From Thalassospira australica (GTDB taxonomy: Bacteria > Pseudomonadota > Alphaproteobacteria > Rhodospirillales > Thalassospiraceae): a stretch of 64,000 bases of DNA. Positions within the stretch are counted from its first letter, which is position 1; every line of letters begins with the position of its first letter. Of this stretch, positions 62,994 through 64,000 are shown in pieces. The position numbers and the translations under genes are program-made. The notes under the pieces were generated by a model. The model made no database searches. It was not told the DNA's origin and worked only from the letters and a program-made list of their open reading frames with translations. Location: the NCBI RefSeq assembly GCF_000763295.1, contig NZ_JRJE01000032.1, positions 434,001-498,000 on the forward strand, read 5' to 3'.

Positions 62994-64000
62994 ATGACGG
63001 GTAACGGGGCCATTGAATTGATTGCTGTCAGTAAATTCTATGGCAGCACACAGGCAGTTAAATCGATTGATCTGCAAATTCCGGCAGGGGCGTATTGCTG
63101 CCTGATCGGTCCATCAGGATGCGGCAAGTCAACCACGCTACGCATGATTGCCGGTCACGAGGTCATCAGCGAAGGCGATCTTTTGATCGGGGACCGCAAT
63201 GTGACCGAACTGCCGCCGGTCAAACGTGGCACGGCGATGATGTTTCAGAACTACGCACTTTTCCCGCATATGACCTGTGCGGAGAACGTTGCCTTTGGCC
63301 TTAAGATGCAAGGTGTCTCCCCATCGGATCGTAAAGACCGGGCCAATGAGATGCTGGCCCGGGTCGATATGGCGCAGTTTGCCGATCGCAAGCCCGACCA
63401 GCTTTCAGGCGGGCAGCAGCAACGTATTGCGTTGGCGCGCTCCCTGATTACCGAGCCGTCCGTTCTTTTGCTTGATGAACCGCTTTCTGCCCTTGATCCG
63501 TTCCTGCGTGCGCGCATGCGTGATGAATTGCGGCGCCTGCAACAGGAACTGGGGATCACATTTGTCCATGTTACCCACGCCCAGGACGAGGCGCTTGCGC
63601 TTTCGGACATGGTTGTCGTGATGGAAGACGGGATCATTCGCCAGAAAGGCACCCCGCAGGAAATATTCAACCAGCCAAAATCACGCTTCATTGCCAATTT
63701 CATGGGTGGCCAGAACATTTTCAAGGGCACCGTTTCGGAATCGGGCGCGGCCGGCACTTTGCTTGCGCGTGGGCCAGACAGTTTCTTTCTTCCCGGCTTT
63801 TGCGACGGCACGGCAGGCGACGAGATCGAATTTACCATTCGGACCGACCTGATCGGTCTGGACGAAACCCCGCCCGAAGACGCCAAGAACGGTCAAATCC
63901 TGGTTGAAATTACCACGGTCGAATATCTTGGCCTGTGGGTGCGCATTGTCGCAACGACCGCAGACGGCAAGGAAATAACCCTAATGAAGACCGAAAGCGA
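62994..64000 (+). CDS. PotA-type ABC importer ATP-binding protein, partial
   Basis: Runs off the right end, so only the first 335 residues are seen. Walker A GPSGCGKST near residue 42, Q loop MMFQNYALFPHMT, signature LSGGQQQRIALARSL, Walker B LLLDEPLSALDP and switch His VTHAQDEAL are complete. The regulatory TOBE region begins near residue 240 (NFMGGQNIFKGTV). This type energises uptake of polyamines, putrescine, iron(III) or related small cations; a sibling permease and binding protein should follow outside the window. The divergent GntR regulator and palindrome suggest substrate-dependent control. Confidence 0.9.
   Translation, partial: MTGNGAIELIAVSKFYGSTQAVKSIDLQIPAGAYCCLIGPSGCGKSTTLRMIAGHEVISEGDLLIGDRNVTELPPVKRGTAMMFQNYALFPHMTCAENVAFGLKMQGVSPSDRKDRANEMLARVDMAQFADRKPDQLSGGQQQRIALARSLITEPSVLLLDEPLSALDPFLRARMRDELRRLQQELGITFVHVTHAQDEALALSDMVVVMEDGIIRQKGTPQEIFNQPKSRFIANFMGGQNIFKGTVSESGAAGTLLARGPDSFFLPGFCDGTAGDEIEFTIRTDLIGLDETPPEDAKNGQILVEITTVEYLGLWVRIVATTADGKEITLMKTES

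Overview
The window is a chromosomal segment of an alphaproteobacterium, most likely a Rhodospirillales member close to Thalassospira. This taxon call is inferred from conserved gene order (rnd-kdsD-lptC-lptA-lptB-rpoN-hpf-ptsN; trpB-trpA-accD-folC; nth-DUF2244; dnaK-dnaJ-dapB) and from the overall coding style, not from a database search. No rRNA and no CRISPR array is present. One tRNA gene, tRNA-Arg(CCG), lies at 45855-45931.

Region 1 (1 to about 8.8 kb) is an accessory island, poorer in GC than the rest. It holds a DUF3102-like protein, a 34-codon small ORF coupled to a ribonuclease HI gene, a small serine recombinase with several dyads upstream, and a complete type I restriction-modification operon (hsdR-hsdM-hsdS) closed by a strong intrinsic terminator. 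Region 2 (8.9-16.2 kb) is the envelope and nitrogen-sigma cluster: an RNase D-like exonuclease, arabinose-5-phosphate isomerase (Kdo synthesis), the LPS export parts LptC, LptA and LptB, sigma-54, the long hibernation factor and PTS EIIA-Ntr. Region 3 (16.2-27.9 kb) carries an AmpG-like permease, typA, a PfkB kinase, and a counterpart of the E. coli yraL-yraM-yraN-yraP neighbourhood (rsmI, an LpoA-like lipoprotein, UPF0102, a BON lipoprotein) with a SirB1-like protein, then nth and DUF2244. Region 4 (28-43.9 kb) is core metabolism and chaperones: dnaK, dnaJ, dapB, polA, folC, accD, trpA, trpB, an orphan ABC ATPase and two alpha/beta hydrolases.

Region 5 (43.9-57.1 kb) is signalling and surface: a membrane class III cyclase-like protein with altered catalytic positions, the tRNA, a Fic protein, an MTA/SAH nucleosidase-like protein, a ThDP enzyme, and a three-gene polysaccharide operon (sugar-phosphate transferase, outer-membrane barrel, Wza-like export protein). 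Beside that operon sits a compact signalling cluster: a REC-LuxR regulator, a REC-EAL protein, a small periplasmic protein of the molybdopterin-oxidoreductase fold, and a histidine kinase overlapping it. I regard this cluster as the best candidate in the window for an under-described system: a secreted Moco-fold sensor partner feeding a kinase that controls surface polysaccharide or attachment.

Region 6 (57.1-64 kb) is accessory metabolism and regulators: a pirin divergent from a LysR regulator, a CbiX-like protein, a second LysR regulator, an unlisted 58-residue ORF, a hotdog thioesterase, and a GntR regulator divergent from the ATPase of a PotA-type ABC importer that runs off the window.
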